The translations under genes were made by a program, and so were the position numbers. Of a DNA stretch of 64,000 nt, positions 63,816-64,000 are shown piece by piece (positions within the stretch are counted from its first letter, which is position 1; every line of letters starts with the position of its first letter). The notes under the pieces were generated by a model. That model searched no databases and was not told the origin of the DNA. It saw nothing but the letters and a program-made list of their open reading frames with translations. The stretch is taken from NCBI GenBank assembly GCA_933228895.1, contig OW121846.1, forward strand, positions 151,822,746-151,886,745. Direction: 5' to 3'. This DNA comes from Platycnemis pennipes. Its lineage: Eukaryota > Arthropoda > Insecta > Odonata > Platycnemididae.

Positions 63816-64000
63816 GACCCATGTGGCAAAGAGATCCCCAATCCAATAAGTAAGTGTAAAGTTTAAATGTATAACAGCCCTTTAACCACTAATTTTTCTG
63901 GCACAAATTATAGAGAACAGTTTGTGCCAGCACCTAGAAAGCTTGTGCGAACAAGCAACACTGGTAGAGACACCTCCAGCTTGGATAGGCATATGAGAAA
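63816..64000. other. Right edge of window, no feature recognised
   Basis: Contains a short complementary pair TGGCACAAATT and AGTTTGTGCCAG at about 63900-63930. If the exon at 63621-63809 is real, this would be its upstream region. Confidence 0.35.

Overview
The window looks like repeat-rich nuclear DNA of an animal, most likely an arthropod and probably an insect. The reasons are the mix of transposable elements (CR1/Jockey-like and RTE non-LTR retrotransposons, a Penelope-like element, piggyBac, hAT, Mutator-like elements, a tRNA-derived SINE, a Polinton/adintovirus-type DNA polymerase gene), the short introns and the long AT-rich satellite. Nothing bacterial is visible. Most open frames are chance, or are shadows of tandem repeats whose unit length is a multiple of three. 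I cannot name the species.

Layout. 1-5136: a short tail of an unrecognised protein, then no gene I can support. 5129-8242: a decayed hAT transposon (hAT C-terminal domain on the minus strand at 7050-7280) with an 18-bp array near one end and a 27-bp array near the other. 8640-12118: a plus-strand CR1-like retrotransposon broken by a nested minus-strand relative (about 9190-10397). 12740-16790: two Mutator-like remnants; the second also carries a YqaJ-type exonuclease segment. 17124-19900: sequence between two ACCGGTA-rich hAT-like ends. 20455-23300: an RTE element butted against a truncated CR1-like copy. 23811-36066: scattered CR1-like 3' ends, a nearly complete minus-strand CR1-like copy (30403-33275), two related hAT-like MITEs and one MITE with a perfect 8-bp target duplication. 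37600-38030: a SINE beside a CR1-like fragment.

38182-41397 is a well-preserved Penelope-like element (PLE): reverse transcriptase plus GIY-YIG endonuclease on the minus strand, an inverted copy of its 3' half, a 34-bp one-sided tail, hammerhead-like motifs and a 15-bp target duplication. 41398-44400 holds a decayed protein-primed family B DNA polymerase gene of Polinton/Maverick or adintovirus type with a small ORF before it. Three piggyBac copies of one family follow: 44427-45378 (3' half, minus), 46978-49734 (plus, transposase with stops and frameshifts but all catalytic aspartates) and 62224-63141 (5' part, minus). 53950-62223 is a 145-bp satellite of about 57 monomers with higher-order repeats, ending inside the last piggyBac copy. 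63621-63809 may be the first coding exon of a host single-pass membrane protein.

The most interesting object is a 241-bp fold-back insertion (47137-47377) in the middle piggyBac. It has a 13-bp target duplication, a hammerhead-like core in its arm and a one-sided tail, so it has the end architecture of the large PLE with no coding sequence. The other piggyBac copy in this window preserves the empty site. This suggests a minimal PLE-derived, ribozyme-bearing non-autonomous element. A second pattern is that several hAT-like ends (GGGATGGG-type termini) are each filled with a different short self-complementary motif (ACCGGT, AACCGGTT, GGTAATTACC).
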